A stretch of 9,026 bases of DNA from Mollicutes bacterium (GCA_003551405.1 PUMO01000080.1:1-9026); one strand, 5' to 3'. Positions 1 through 6,944 are shown, numbered from the stretch's first letter. Numbers and translations are program-made. The notes: generated by a model not told the origin, from the sequence alone.

Positions 1-674
1 AACATGACAAACCGATGTTTTCCATTGAATTCCATCAAAATGGCATGGCCCAGGAGACTGAGTATACCGCAGACGGTGAAGACCCCAAGCCTTATGACAT
101 TGTGACCATCATCAATGAATTTTCAGCCAGCGCCTCAGAAGTCTTTGCGGCGGGGATGGATGAACATGGTGGCTATGAAGTCCTCGGCATGGAATCCTTT
201 GGCAAAGGCACCATGCAGTCCCCCTTCAGTGCGCCTTCGATGAATGATGACGAACTTCATTTATCGAACGGCATCTGGAAAACGCCTGAAGGCAACTGGA
301 TCAATCAAGACGGTGGGGATTACACTGGTGTAAAGCCTACCATCCCTGTTGAGCGCAGTGAGATTTTCAATGTACCGACGCTTCACTTGCGCGGTGAGGA
401 TTCAATCGGATATGATACGGTCCATCAAACCACAGAAAACGCCCAACTGATTCTTAACGCCCTTTATGACGCAGATGTGCGTACAGATGGTTATTTTGAC
501 AGTGACACCGAAGCCGCGGTTGAAACCTTCCAGGCGGAATATGATCTTGACGTGAGTGGTGTCATTGACGCGCAGACAGCCCAAGCAATGAATGAATCAC
601 TCAATGCTTACCGCAATGATTTGGATAACGATATCAAAATTGAGGAAGCCTTGTCATATTTCATGGCGTCTTAG
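1..674 (+). CDS. S41 family C-terminal processing peptidase, 3' part (N-terminus outside window)
   Basis: This is a serine protease of the CtpA/Prc (Tsp) family, which cleaves proteins in the cell envelope using a Ser/Lys dyad. The reading frame is open from the left edge, so the signal or membrane anchor, the PDZ domain and the start lie outside the window. Counting from the Met codon at 15, the catalytic block SASASE spans residues 37-42 with the likely nucleophile Ser39. FGKG follows with the general-base Lys64, and the Ser-Lys spacing of 25 matches the family. A TGVKPTIPV strand at 104-112 closes the protease core. Residues about 145-197 form a peptidoglycan_binding_1 domain (RTDGYFDSDTEAAVETFQ at 156-172), as in Bacillus-type Ctp proteases, suggesting wall association. 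The stop is TAG at 672-674. The next gene starts 91 nt on and has its own ribosome binding site, so this is probably a separate transcription unit. Family assignment is firm; the specific substrate and the CtpA versus CtpB name are not resolved. Confidence 0.93.
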   Translation, partial: HDKPMFSIEFHQNGMAQETEYTADGEDPKPYDIVTIINEFSASASEVFAAGMDEHGGYEVLGMESFGKGTMQSPFSAPSMNDDELHLSNGIWKTPEGNWINQDGGDYTGVKPTIPVERSEIFNVPTLHLRGEDSIGYDTVHQTTENAQLILNALYDADVRTDGYFDSDTEAAVETFQAEYDLDVSGVIDAQTAQAMNESLNAYRNDLDNDIKIEEALSYFMAS

Positions 675-699
675 GGCGTCACCCCGTAATCGGTTTCCT

Positions 700-735
700 A
701 CTATGCAATCACCCACGCCCGTGCTACACTATGCA
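700..735 (+). repeat. 8-bp direct repeat ACTATGCA in the recX upstream region
   Basis: ACTATGCA occurs at 700-707 and again at 728-735, 28 nt apart start to start. Both copies lie in the only intergenic gap of note (675-765) and bracket the candidate -10 element of recX. A short repeat in this position could be a regulator's operator, but an 8-mer can also recur by chance. No regulator is identified. The same gap has a 6-bp inverted repeat, GGGCGT at 674-679 and ACGCCC at 715-720, which lacks a following T-run and is not a convincing terminator. Confidence 0.3.
702..730 (+). promoter_or_regulatory. weak candidate promoter for recX and the glycogen genes
   Basis: TACACT at 725-730 is preceded by TGC at 722-724, giving an extended -10 form (TGnTACACT). 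Seventeen nucleotides upstream, the -35 position (702-707, TATGCA) matches TTGACA at only 3 of 6 positions. Transcription would start near 737 and give a leader of about 29 nt before the recX start. It is proposed mainly because this gap is the only non-coding space before recX, and the genes from recX to glgP are spaced like one operon. Inference; not strongly supported by sequence. Confidence 0.3.
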
Positions 736-751
736 CATAAAGGGCTTACAT

Positions 752-758
752 AAGGAGG
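752..758 (+). promoter_or_regulatory. strong ribosome binding site that decides the recX start
   Basis: AAGGAGG at 752-758 is a near-perfect anti-16S match. The first in-frame GTG, at 760, is only 1 nt away and too close to be used. The second in-frame GTG, at 766, lies 7 nt downstream, an ideal spacing, and gives an N-terminus (MVTIESIKPK) that fits RecX proteins. Confidence 0.85.
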
Positions 759-765
759 GGTGCGT

Positions 766-1539
766 GTGGTTACGATCGAATCTATAAAACCAAAAGGCAA
801 ACATTTCTTCACCCTGACGTTTGAAGATGGGTCCACCCATGTGTGCCACACAGACACCGTCTTAAAATATGGGCTCTTACAAAAAAAGCCCCTCGATGAT
901 GCAACCTTCAAAGCCTTTAAACGTGATGATGCGTATTATACCCTCATGCACCATGCGCTCAATCATCTTGCCAAAAAAGACCATTCCCGCCGGGGGCTCA
1001 CCCGTAAGCTCTATGAAAAAAGTGACGCCACCGCACTCATCCATCAAGTGTGTGATACACTTGAAGCCCGCGGGTATCTTAACGATCAAAAAGTGCTTAC
1101 ACGCACCATCAAAGAAGCCGCTGAATTTGACGATAAAGGCCCCAGGCACTGGCGCGACAAACTGATCAGTGAGGGCTTTGATGCCCATGATGTGGACGAT
1201 GCCCTCACGCTTTATGACGCCACTGCACAAGAAACCACTGCACGTGAACTGATCGACCGCACTATCCATAAATTTGCACAAACGCCGCTTCGAAAGAAAC
1301 GTCAAAAGGTGCAAGAAACCTTATACCGTAAAGGCTTTGACGTTTCCGCCCTTGAAGGGCTGATCAACGAAAAATTGTCAAACGTGGGCAGTGATGATAC
1401 CGTTAAATTACACACGCGACTCCACGCTTTAAAACAACAATATAACATGCAAGACGTTGCACACCGCCAGAAACTGATTCAAAAACTGATGCGCGAAGGC
1501 TATCACTACGGTGATATCGTTCGCGCGCTCAAGGGATGA
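766..1539 (+). CDS. recX: RecX, regulator of RecA recombinase
   Basis: RecX binds RecA filaments in the cytoplasm and modulates (usually inhibits) recombination and SOS activity. The protein is 257 residues from the GTG at 766, the usual size of the long Bacillus-type RecX. After a short N-terminal beta region (residues 1-30) it consists of repeated three-helix RecX modules. One runs around SRRGLTRKLYEKSDATALIH to EARGYLND (75-107). A second lies around KGPRHWRDKLISEGFDAHDV (124-143), a third around LRKKRQKVQETLYRKGFDVS (175-194), and a fourth around HRQKLIQKLMREGYHYGDIV (233-252). The charged, basic repeat pattern is typical. It ends with two tandem in-frame TGA codons (1537-1542). glgB follows 6 nt later in the same frame, so the two are probably co-transcribed. 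That pairing of a recombination modulator with glycogen genes has no obvious functional reason and may be positional only. Confidence 0.9.
   Translation: MVTIESIKPKGKHFFTLTFEDGSTHVCHTDTVLKYGLLQKKPLDDATFKAFKRDDAYYTLMHHALNHLAKKDHSRRGLTRKLYEKSDATALIHQVCDTLEARGYLNDQKVLTRTIKEAAEFDDKGPRHWRDKLISEGFDAHDVDDALTLYDATAQETTARELIDRTIHKFAQTPLRKKRQKVQETLYRKGFDVSALEGLINEKLSNVGSDDTVKLHTRLHALKQQYNMQDVAHRQKLIQKLMREGYHYGDIVRALKG
1532..1536 (+). promoter_or_regulatory. ribosome binding site of glgB inside the recX 3' end
   Basis: AGGGA at 1532-1536 lies within the last two recX codons, 9 nt before the glgB ATG at 1546. Its position means that glgB translation is probably coupled to termination of recX. Confidence 0.55.
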
Positions 1540-1545
1540 TGATTC

Positions 1546-3402
1546 ATGAAAGCCATGCAGCCTGATACGCTTTATTATTTGGATAACGGCACCTTGATTG
1601 ATGCGTATGAATTTTTTGGGGCGCATCTGATTAAAAATGACGCGGGCGATGTATTGGCCACACGCTTTCGTCTTTACGCGCCCAATGCCGCGCATGTCCA
1701 TGTGATCGGACAACACAATCACTTTGATGAAACGGCTGATCCCATGGAAAAAGTGGACCCTTCAGGGGTGTTTGAACTTACCATCAACAAGGATTTACGC
1801 CGCCACCACTATAAATACGTGATTCACACAAAAAACGGTGAAACGCTTTATAAAAGTGACCCCTTCGCCTTTTATAGTGCCTTGCGCCCTGAGACAGTGA
1901 GCATTGTGGCCGACCGCGCACTTTATCAGTGGAAACACAAGCACTTAAAAAAGGACGCGCCCTACAGTAAACCCTTGAACATTTATGAACTCCACGTGGG
2001 TTCATGGATGGTGCGTCCGGATGGCACGTTTCATACGTACGCGGATCTGGTGGATTATTTAATTCCCTATTTGCTTGAGAACCATTTCACCCACGTGGAA
2101 CTGATGCCCATCATTGAACATCCCTTTGATGGCTCATGGGGATACCAGGGCACGGGGTATTATTCAATCACCTCGCGGTATGGCACGGTGGATGATTTTA
2201 AATATTTCGTGGACATGTGCCATTCAAACGGCATTGCGGTCATTATGGACTGGGTGCCCGGCCACTTCGTGAAAGATGCGCATGGCCTTGCGCGTTTTGA
2301 TGGGGATTATTTGTTTGAATACCCCGATAGTGATCGCCGTGAAAACCCGCAATGGGGCACCGTCAACTTTGATCTGGGCAAAGGCTTCCCCAAAAGTTAT
2401 CTTTTAAGCAACGCCCTATATTTTATGAAAGAGTTTGGGGTGGATGGCTTCCGTGTGGACGCGGTCAGCTATATGATCTATTACCACAGTGACCCTTCAC
2501 GCGGTGTCAATGAAGGGGCCGTGCAATTTTTAAAGGACCTCTCAAGGCATGTCTTTAAAGAAGATCCTCACGCGCTGCTCATTGCGGAAGATTCAAGCGC
2601 CCATCCCAAAGTGACCCATCCGGTTGACCACGGTGGGCTCGGGTTTAACTACAAGTGGAACATGGGCTGGATGAATGACACCTTGAAATATTTTGAAAAA
2701 GACCCGGTTTATAGAAAATATCACCATGACCTTTTGACGTTTTCCCTGATGTATGCATTCAGTGAAAACTATGTGCTTCCCTTTTCTCACGATGAAGTGG
2801 TGCACGGGAAAAAGTCACTCGTTGATAAGATGCCCGGGGACTACTGGCAGAAGTTTGCGAACTTTCGCGCCTTGATTGGTTATCTCCATACCCATCCGGG
2901 CAAACCGCTACTTTTCATGGGCCAAGAATTTGCGCAAATGCACGAATGGAAAGATTATACGGAGCTTGATTGGCACTTGCTTGCTTACCCCATGCATGAT
3001 AGTGCGCTTGCCTTCACCCGTGCGATGAACAAGTTAAGCAAGGAAGAAGCGGCCCTTCACGAACGCGACCACGAAAGTGAAGGCTTCGAATGGATCGATG
3101 CGGATGATAACGACCGAAGTGTGCTTAGCTTCATCCGTTACAGTGGCGGCCGTAAAGCCCATGTGATTGTGCTGATCAACCTGACGCCTGAAGTGCATCA
3201 TCACGCCGTATTCGGGGTGCCAAAGAGGGGCACCTATCATGAACTGATCAACAGTGATTATGCGCGCTTTGGTGGCAGTGACCTTTATAACGGTGCGCCC
3301 TTAAAAACCGTCTCAAGCCCAGCCCACGGGCGGGAGCAAAGCATTGAAGTGCTGCTTGCGCCGCTTTCGATTAGCATTTTGAAGTGGTCACCCGATGCGT
3401 AA
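1546..3402 (+). CDS. glgB: 1,4-alpha-glucan branching enzyme
   Basis: GlgB cuts an alpha-1,4 glucan chain and re-attaches the piece through an alpha-1,6 bond, producing branched glycogen in the cytoplasm. The 618-residue protein has the short Bacillota architecture. A CBM48-type beta domain (about 20-125, with FRLYAPNAAHVHVIG) is followed by a GH13 (beta/alpha)8 barrel (about 145-500) and a C-terminal beta domain (about 520-615). Visible GH13 signatures are DWVPGHFVKD (235-244) and GFRVDAV with the nucleophile Asp305. LLIAEDS supplies the acid/base Glu348, and PFSHDEVVHGKKS supplies the transition-state Asp416. The branching-enzyme stretches GFNYKWNMGWMND (366-378) and MGQEFAQ (458-464) are also present. 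All catalytic residues are intact. It lies 6 nt after recX, and its end overlaps glgC by 8 nt. A debranching or amylase role is unlikely given the branching-enzyme motifs. Confidence 0.97.
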   Translation: MKAMQPDTLYYLDNGTLIDAYEFFGAHLIKNDAGDVLATRFRLYAPNAAHVHVIGQHNHFDETADPMEKVDPSGVFELTINKDLRRHHYKYVIHTKNGETLYKSDPFAFYSALRPETVSIVADRALYQWKHKHLKKDAPYSKPLNIYELHVGSWMVRPDGTFHTYADLVDYLIPYLLENHFTHVELMPIIEHPFDGSWGYQGTGYYSITSRYGTVDDFKYFVDMCHSNGIAVIMDWVPGHFVKDAHGLARFDGDYLFEYPDSDRRENPQWGTVNFDLGKGFPKSYLLSNALYFMKEFGVDGFRVDAVSYMIYYHSDPSRGVNEGAVQFLKDLSRHVFKEDPHALLIAEDSSAHPKVTHPVDHGGLGFNYKWNMGWMNDTLKYFEKDPVYRKYHHDLLTFSLMYAFSENYVLPFSHDEVVHGKKSLVDKMPGDYWQKFANFRALIGYLHTHPGKPLLFMGQEFAQMHEWKDYTELDWHLLAYPMHDSALAFTRAMNKLSKEEAALHERDHESEGFEWIDADDNDRSVLSFIRYSGGRKAHVIVLINLTPEVHHHAVFGVPKRGTYHELINSDYARFGGSDLYNGAPLKTVSSPAHGREQSIEVLLAPLSISILKWSPDA

Positions 3403-4525
3403 GGACGTTGTGGCCATGGTGCTTGTGGGTGGGCGCGGCACAAGGCTTGATCCCATCACCCGCCGCCAGGCAAAACCGGCGGTGGTGTTCGGCGGGAAAT
3501 ACCGTCTGATTGATTTTGTACTTTCAAATCTGACCAATTCGCAGATTGACACGGTCGGCATTTTAACGCAATACGAACCCCATACCCTGATGCACTATAT
3601 TGAACACGGTGCGTCGTGGGACCTTGACCTTATTGACGGGGGGATACAGTTTTTAACACCTTATACGGCCTATGAAGGCGACCAATGGCAAAAAGGCACT
3701 GCTCACGCCATTCGCCAGCATATGCATTTCATCAACCAGCATGACCCTGAAAATGTCATCATTTTATCGGGGGACCATGTTTATAAAATGGATTATAACG
3801 CCATGATTGAAGACCATAAAGCCTCCGGGGCGGCCATAACCATTGCGACCTTTACCCCCCATGATGCCTTAAGCCGCTACGGCGTGCTTGAACTGGACAG
3901 TGATGGGTTTATTCAATCGTTTGAGGAAAAACCCAAACACCCTAAGGGGACGCACGCTTCGATGGGCATTTATGTCTTTAAGAGTGATGCGCTCAAAACC
4001 ATTCTCAATGACAACATGCCTGAAGGCTTTGACTTTGGTAAGGACATCATCCCTAAAGCGCTCAAGGATGCCTATCCGGTGCACGCGTATCAGTTTGAAG
4101 GGTATTTCCGTGATGTTGGGACCATTGAAAGTCTTTATGAAGCGAACATGGACTTAATTGACCATCCTGAATATTTGCGGCTCAATGACTATAAGCATCT
4201 GCCATTATTTACCAAATCAAGCAATTACCCGCCCCATCACGTCATGCTCAATGAACCCATAAACAATGCGCTCATCAGTGATGGGTGTTTGATTGAAGGC
4301 ACCATTGAACGCAGTGTGATTTCACCGAACGTCGCCGTAAGGGAAAAAGCGGTGGTGAAAAACTGTGTCATTGAACCCGGTGTGACCATCAATGAAAACT
4401 GTTATCTTGAAAATGTCTATGTCCTCGCAGATACTGTCATCATGCCCGGCACCCAAATCATTTATGATTCGGTGCAGGTGCTAGACAATGACACCTTGTG
4501 GGCACTGGGTGATGGCCATGAATAA
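3395..4525 (+). CDS. glgC: glucose-1-phosphate adenylyltransferase (ADP-glucose pyrophosphorylase), catalytic subunit
   Basis: GlgC makes ADP-glucose from glucose-1-phosphate and ATP, the committed and usually allosterically controlled step of glycogen synthesis. The 376-residue product has a nucleotidyltransferase domain (about 1-250) and a C-terminal left-handed beta-helix with hexapeptide repeats (about 285-360). The nucleotide loop GGRGTRL is at 12-18 and AKPAVVFGGKYR at 26-37. The catalytic Asp127 lies in SGDHVYKMDY, the sugar-phosphate Lys179 in FEEKP, and the metal-site Asp240 in YFRDVGT. All hallmark residues are present, so this is the active subunit, in contrast to the GlgD half of the next gene. 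The ATG at 3395 overlaps the end of glgB by 8 nt and has no strong ribosome binding site (GAAGTGG at 3381-3387 at best), implying translational coupling. The N-terminus MRKDVVAMVLVGG matches the family start. Confidence 0.97.
   Translation: MRKDVVAMVLVGGRGTRLDPITRRQAKPAVVFGGKYRLIDFVLSNLTNSQIDTVGILTQYEPHTLMHYIEHGASWDLDLIDGGIQFLTPYTAYEGDQWQKGTAHAIRQHMHFINQHDPENVIILSGDHVYKMDYNAMIEDHKASGAAITIATFTPHDALSRYGVLELDSDGFIQSFEEKPKHPKGTHASMGIYVFKSDALKTILNDNMPEGFDFGKDIIPKALKDAYPVHAYQFEGYFRDVGTIESLYEANMDLIDHPEYLRLNDYKHLPLFTKSSNYPPHHVMLNEPINNALISDGCLIEGTIERSVISPNVAVREKAVVKNCVIEPGVTINENCYLENVYVLADTVIMPGTQIIYDSVQVLDNDTLWALGDGHE
4508..4513 (+). promoter_or_regulatory. ribosome-binding element selecting the ATG at 4518 for the GlgD-GlgA gene
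   Basis: Two in-frame ATGs (4512 and 4518) overlap the end of glgC. GGTGAT at 4508-4513 can pair with the downstream part of the anti-Shine-Dalgarno region, which places the core about 8 nt from 4518. The product then begins MNNRLLAVI, the typical GlgD N-terminus. The open frame extends further upstream, but those residues belong to the glgC overlap and look unlike GlgD. Confidence 0.5.
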
Positions 4526-6923
4526 CCGGTTGCTTGCGGTCATTGACGCCTCAGCGCACAGTGCCTTTGATAAACTGACGCTTCACCGTCTTCCGGGTGC
4601 GCTTCCCTACGCGGGACGGTACCGGTTGATTGATTTTGCGCTTTCCACGCTTAGAAATGCGTCCATCATCAACGTTGCCATCTTTCCTTCTGGCAACTAC
4701 CGAAGTCTTCAAGACCACGTGGGCAGCGGAAAACGGTGGAACTTAGACAGACGCCGCGATGGGCTGTTCATTTTACCGCCCAAAAACTTAAGCATGCCCG
4801 CTGAAGATACGCTTAGCTTCATGCGCATGCATGAACACATTGAATATTTCCGCCGGTCCACCCAGGAATATGCGCTCGTGATGCCCGCTGACATTGTGTG
4901 GAACATCGATTTTAACGCTGTGCTCACCGATCACATTGAATCGGGCGCACAAATCACTGAAATCAAACACCAAAACACCCGCATGCAAACGTACATCATC
5001 AGTAAAAAGGAACTGCTTGAATATATCAACAGTTATGATGTGATTCCCTACCAGACCCTCAATGATGTGGTCCTTAAGAAAAAGCCGCTCAATTATAACG
5101 TCTATGACCACCAGGGATACAGTAAACGCATCCGTGATGCGAGTACGTATCACCGCAGCAATCTCGACATGCTCAAATTTGAAATCGGAACGCAGATTTT
5201 CTCGACCGAGTGGCCAATCTTAACCAAGGAAAAAACCGCGCCGCCTGCGCGCTACATGCCCTCAAGCGACGTCATGAACGCGATGATTGGCTCAGGTTCC
5301 CTGATCCAGGGCACCGTGCATAACAGCATCATTGGGCGTGATTGTGTCATCAAGGAAGGCGCTGAAGTTTATAACAGTGTGCTCATGAGTAATGCGGTGA
5401 TTGAAAAAAGCGCACATCTTAACTACACCGTGATCGATAAAGGGGTGGTCGTCAAGCGGGGCACCGTGCTTGAAGGCACCACGACGCAGCCATTTGTGAC
5501 CCAAAAAGAACAAATCATCACCACCAGGAGTAACCTGAGTGTGCTCTTTGCGGCGAGTGAGGCGTATCCTTATGTGAAAACGGGCGGCCTTGCGGATGTG
5601 GTGGGTGGGCTTTCACGCGCCTTATCCAAAAAGGGCGTGAACGTCAAAGTGGCCCTGCCACTTTATCCGCAAATTAAAAGACAATATCAAAACACCTATG
5701 CTTTCCATGATTCCATGACGTTTTCCTTTGACGGCGAACTCAGAAAAGTCAATGTATACTGGCTTGAACGTAAGAAGGTCGGCTTTTACTTCCTGGAAAA
5801 CTTCAAATATTTTGAACGCGATCACTTATACGGGTATGACGATGACTGCAAGCGGTTTGCGTTTTATAACCGCGCGGTTGTCCAACTGCTTCATATCATT
5901 GACCCTGTGGACATTGTCCATGCGCATGACTGGCATGCGGGGCTCATCCCGCGCTTGCTTAAGCACCACCACGCCACCCCGCCCGGTAGTCTTTTAACCA
6001 TTCACAATATTGATTATCAGGGCGCGTGCGGTGGTGAGGTGCTTGATGCGCTTGGGCTTCCCAGTAACCCTGAAGGAATCAATTTCTTAGAAGATGGCAT
6101 TCTTCAGTCAACGAAGCTCTCAACCGTCTCACCGACATACCGCAATGAACTGCGGTATGAATATTTCGGAAAAAACTTAACCCCTGCGCTTCAGCGGCGT
6201 GAACGTGACTTCCATGGCGTCCTCAACGGACTGCCAAGCGTGTTTTCTCCCGCCACCGATAAAGTGATTTTAAGTCCGTATGATGCGCCCAATGCCTTTG
6301 CGAAGACTGAAAACAAACTCGCGCTTCAAAAGCAGATGACCTTACCCATGGGCATTCACAACTTTGTGATTGGCATGGTGAGCCGCATCGCCGAACAAAA
6401 AGGGTTTGATTTGGTGATCGGTGCGCTTTCACATTTTCTCGGTGTCTACACCGATGTGCAGTTTGTCTTGCTCGGTACCGGTGATGAAGCATTAATGGAG
6501 CGGCTCAAACAGCTTGAAAAAGCGTATCCGGCGCAAGTTAAGCTCAACCTTGGGTATGACGCGACTGAGCCCAATCATATTTATGCGGGGGCTGATCTTT
6601 TCTTGATGCCTTCGCGCGTCGAGCCCTGCGGGCTCTCCCAGATGATTGCGATGAAATATGGCACCATTCCCCTTGTGCGCCGCACGGGCGGTCTTGCGGA
6701 CAGTGTCACTGACTTTGACCCCTTAAGCAAGGAAGGCACCGGCTTTACCTTCTATAACTATGACACCGATGCCTTGCTTGAGCGTTTAGGGGATGCGTAT
6801 CATACCTTCAAGGAACATAAGGATGACTGGCGCATGCTTGTGAGCCGTGTTATGAAAGCGGACTTTTCGCTTTCAACCCAGGCGCAAAAAATACTGGAAC
6901 TTTATTTATCGATTAAATCATAA
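4518..6923 (+). CDS. glgDA: fusion protein: GlgD (non-catalytic ADP-glucose pyrophosphorylase subunit) joined to GlgA (glycogen synthase)
   Basis: One uninterrupted 801-residue frame encodes two enzymes that are normally separate. Residues 1 to about 335 are GlgD, the partner that modulates GlgC. They comprise a nucleotidyltransferase-like fold (GRYRLIDFALS at 33-43) and a hexapeptide beta-helix (about 255-320). The GGxGxRL loop and the FEEKP lysine are missing, and GDHVYKMDY is replaced by ADIVWNIDF (124-132). Residues 340-801 are a complete GT5 glycogen synthase, which transfers glucose from ADP-glucose to the non-reducing end of a glucan. The ADP-glucose loop KTGGLADV starts at Lys354. HAHDWHAGL is at 468-476 and HNIDYQG at 496-502. 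Arg623 and Lys628 lie in RIAEQKG, and the catalytic Glu702 lies in EPCGLSQ. Only about five residues join the two halves. The gene overlaps glgC by 8 nt, and glgP follows after 28 nt. Both domains look functional in their own terms. A sequencing error that removed a stop cannot be excluded from one read of the sequence, but the joint is cleanly in frame. Confidence 0.95.
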   Translation: MNNRLLAVIDASAHSAFDKLTLHRLPGALPYAGRYRLIDFALSTLRNASIINVAIFPSGNYRSLQDHVGSGKRWNLDRRRDGLFILPPKNLSMPAEDTLSFMRMHEHIEYFRRSTQEYALVMPADIVWNIDFNAVLTDHIESGAQITEIKHQNTRMQTYIISKKELLEYINSYDVIPYQTLNDVVLKKKPLNYNVYDHQGYSKRIRDASTYHRSNLDMLKFEIGTQIFSTEWPILTKEKTAPPARYMPSSDVMNAMIGSGSLIQGTVHNSIIGRDCVIKEGAEVYNSVLMSNAVIEKSAHLNYTVIDKGVVVKRGTVLEGTTTQPFVTQKEQIITTRSNLSVLFAASEAYPYVKTGGLADVVGGLSRALSKKGVNVKVALPLYPQIKRQYQNTYAFHDSMTFSFDGELRKVNVYWLERKKVGFYFLENFKYFERDHLYGYDDDCKRFAFYNRAVVQLLHIIDPVDIVHAHDWHAGLIPRLLKHHHATPPGSLLTIHNIDYQGACGGEVLDALGLPSNPEGINFLEDGILQSTKLSTVSPTYRNELRYEYFGKNLTPALQRRERDFHGVLNGLPSVFSPATDKVILSPYDAPNAFAKTENKLALQKQMTLPMGIHNFVIGMVSRIAEQKGFDLVIGALSHFLGVYTDVQFVLLGTGDEALMERLKQLEKAYPAQVKLNLGYDATEPNHIYAGADLFLMPSRVEPCGLSQMIAMKYGTIPLVRRTGGLADSVTDFDPLSKEGTGFTFYNYDTDALLERLGDAYHTFKEHKDDWRMLVSRVMKADFSLSTQAQKILELYLSIKS
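5526..5543 (+). promoter_or_regulatory. relic or active internal translation start at the GlgD/GlgA joint
   Basis: AGGAG at 5526-5530 lies inside the fused reading frame. Four nucleotides later is CTG (5535-5537), the codon that aligns with the start Met of free GlgA proteins (L-S-V-L-F here, usually M-K-V-L-F). A GTG at 5541-5543 lies 10 nt from the AGGAG. This fits the ribosome binding site of a formerly separate glgA, with its start changed to CTG. It could still give some free GlgA from CTG or GTG. Whether it is used cannot be told from sequence. Confidence 0.4.
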
Positions 6924-6938
6924 TATACGTAAAAACAT

Positions 6939-6944
6939 AAGGAG
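6939..6944 (+). promoter_or_regulatory. ribosome binding site of glgP
   Basis: AAGGAG at 6939-6944 is 7 nt before the ATG at 6952. It sits in the 28-nt AT-rich gap after the fusion gene and is, with that of recX, the strongest site in the window, so glgP can be translated independently of its upstream neighbour. Confidence 0.85.

Noticed and set aside
674..720. Possible terminator after the S41 peptidase gene (GGGCGT and ACGCCC inverted repeat)
   Set aside because: The stem is only 6 bp with a loop of about 35 nt, and no T-run follows, so it does not meet the form of an intrinsic terminator.
877..1314. Minus-strand open frame of 145 codons opposite recX
   Set aside because: It lies wholly antisense to a recX gene with clear repeats, has no convincing ribosome binding site, and its protein shows no recognisable family features.
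1537..1542. Recoded TGA (tryptophan or glycine) joining RecX and GlgB into one protein
   Set aside because: No other in-frame TGA occurs in nearly 3,000 codons, all tryptophans use TGG, and glgB has its own ATG and upstream AGGGA, so the TGA codons are stops.
4488..4517. Upstream extension of the fusion gene to ATG 4488 or 4512
   Set aside because: The extra residues lie in the glgC overlap and do not resemble GlgD; MNNRLLAVI from 4518 matches the family start and has the better-placed pairing with 16S rRNA.
4788..5153. Minus-strand open frame of 121 codons opposite the GlgD half
   Set aside because: It is a shadow of codon composition on the opposite strand; the sense strand carries conserved GlgD motifs throughout.
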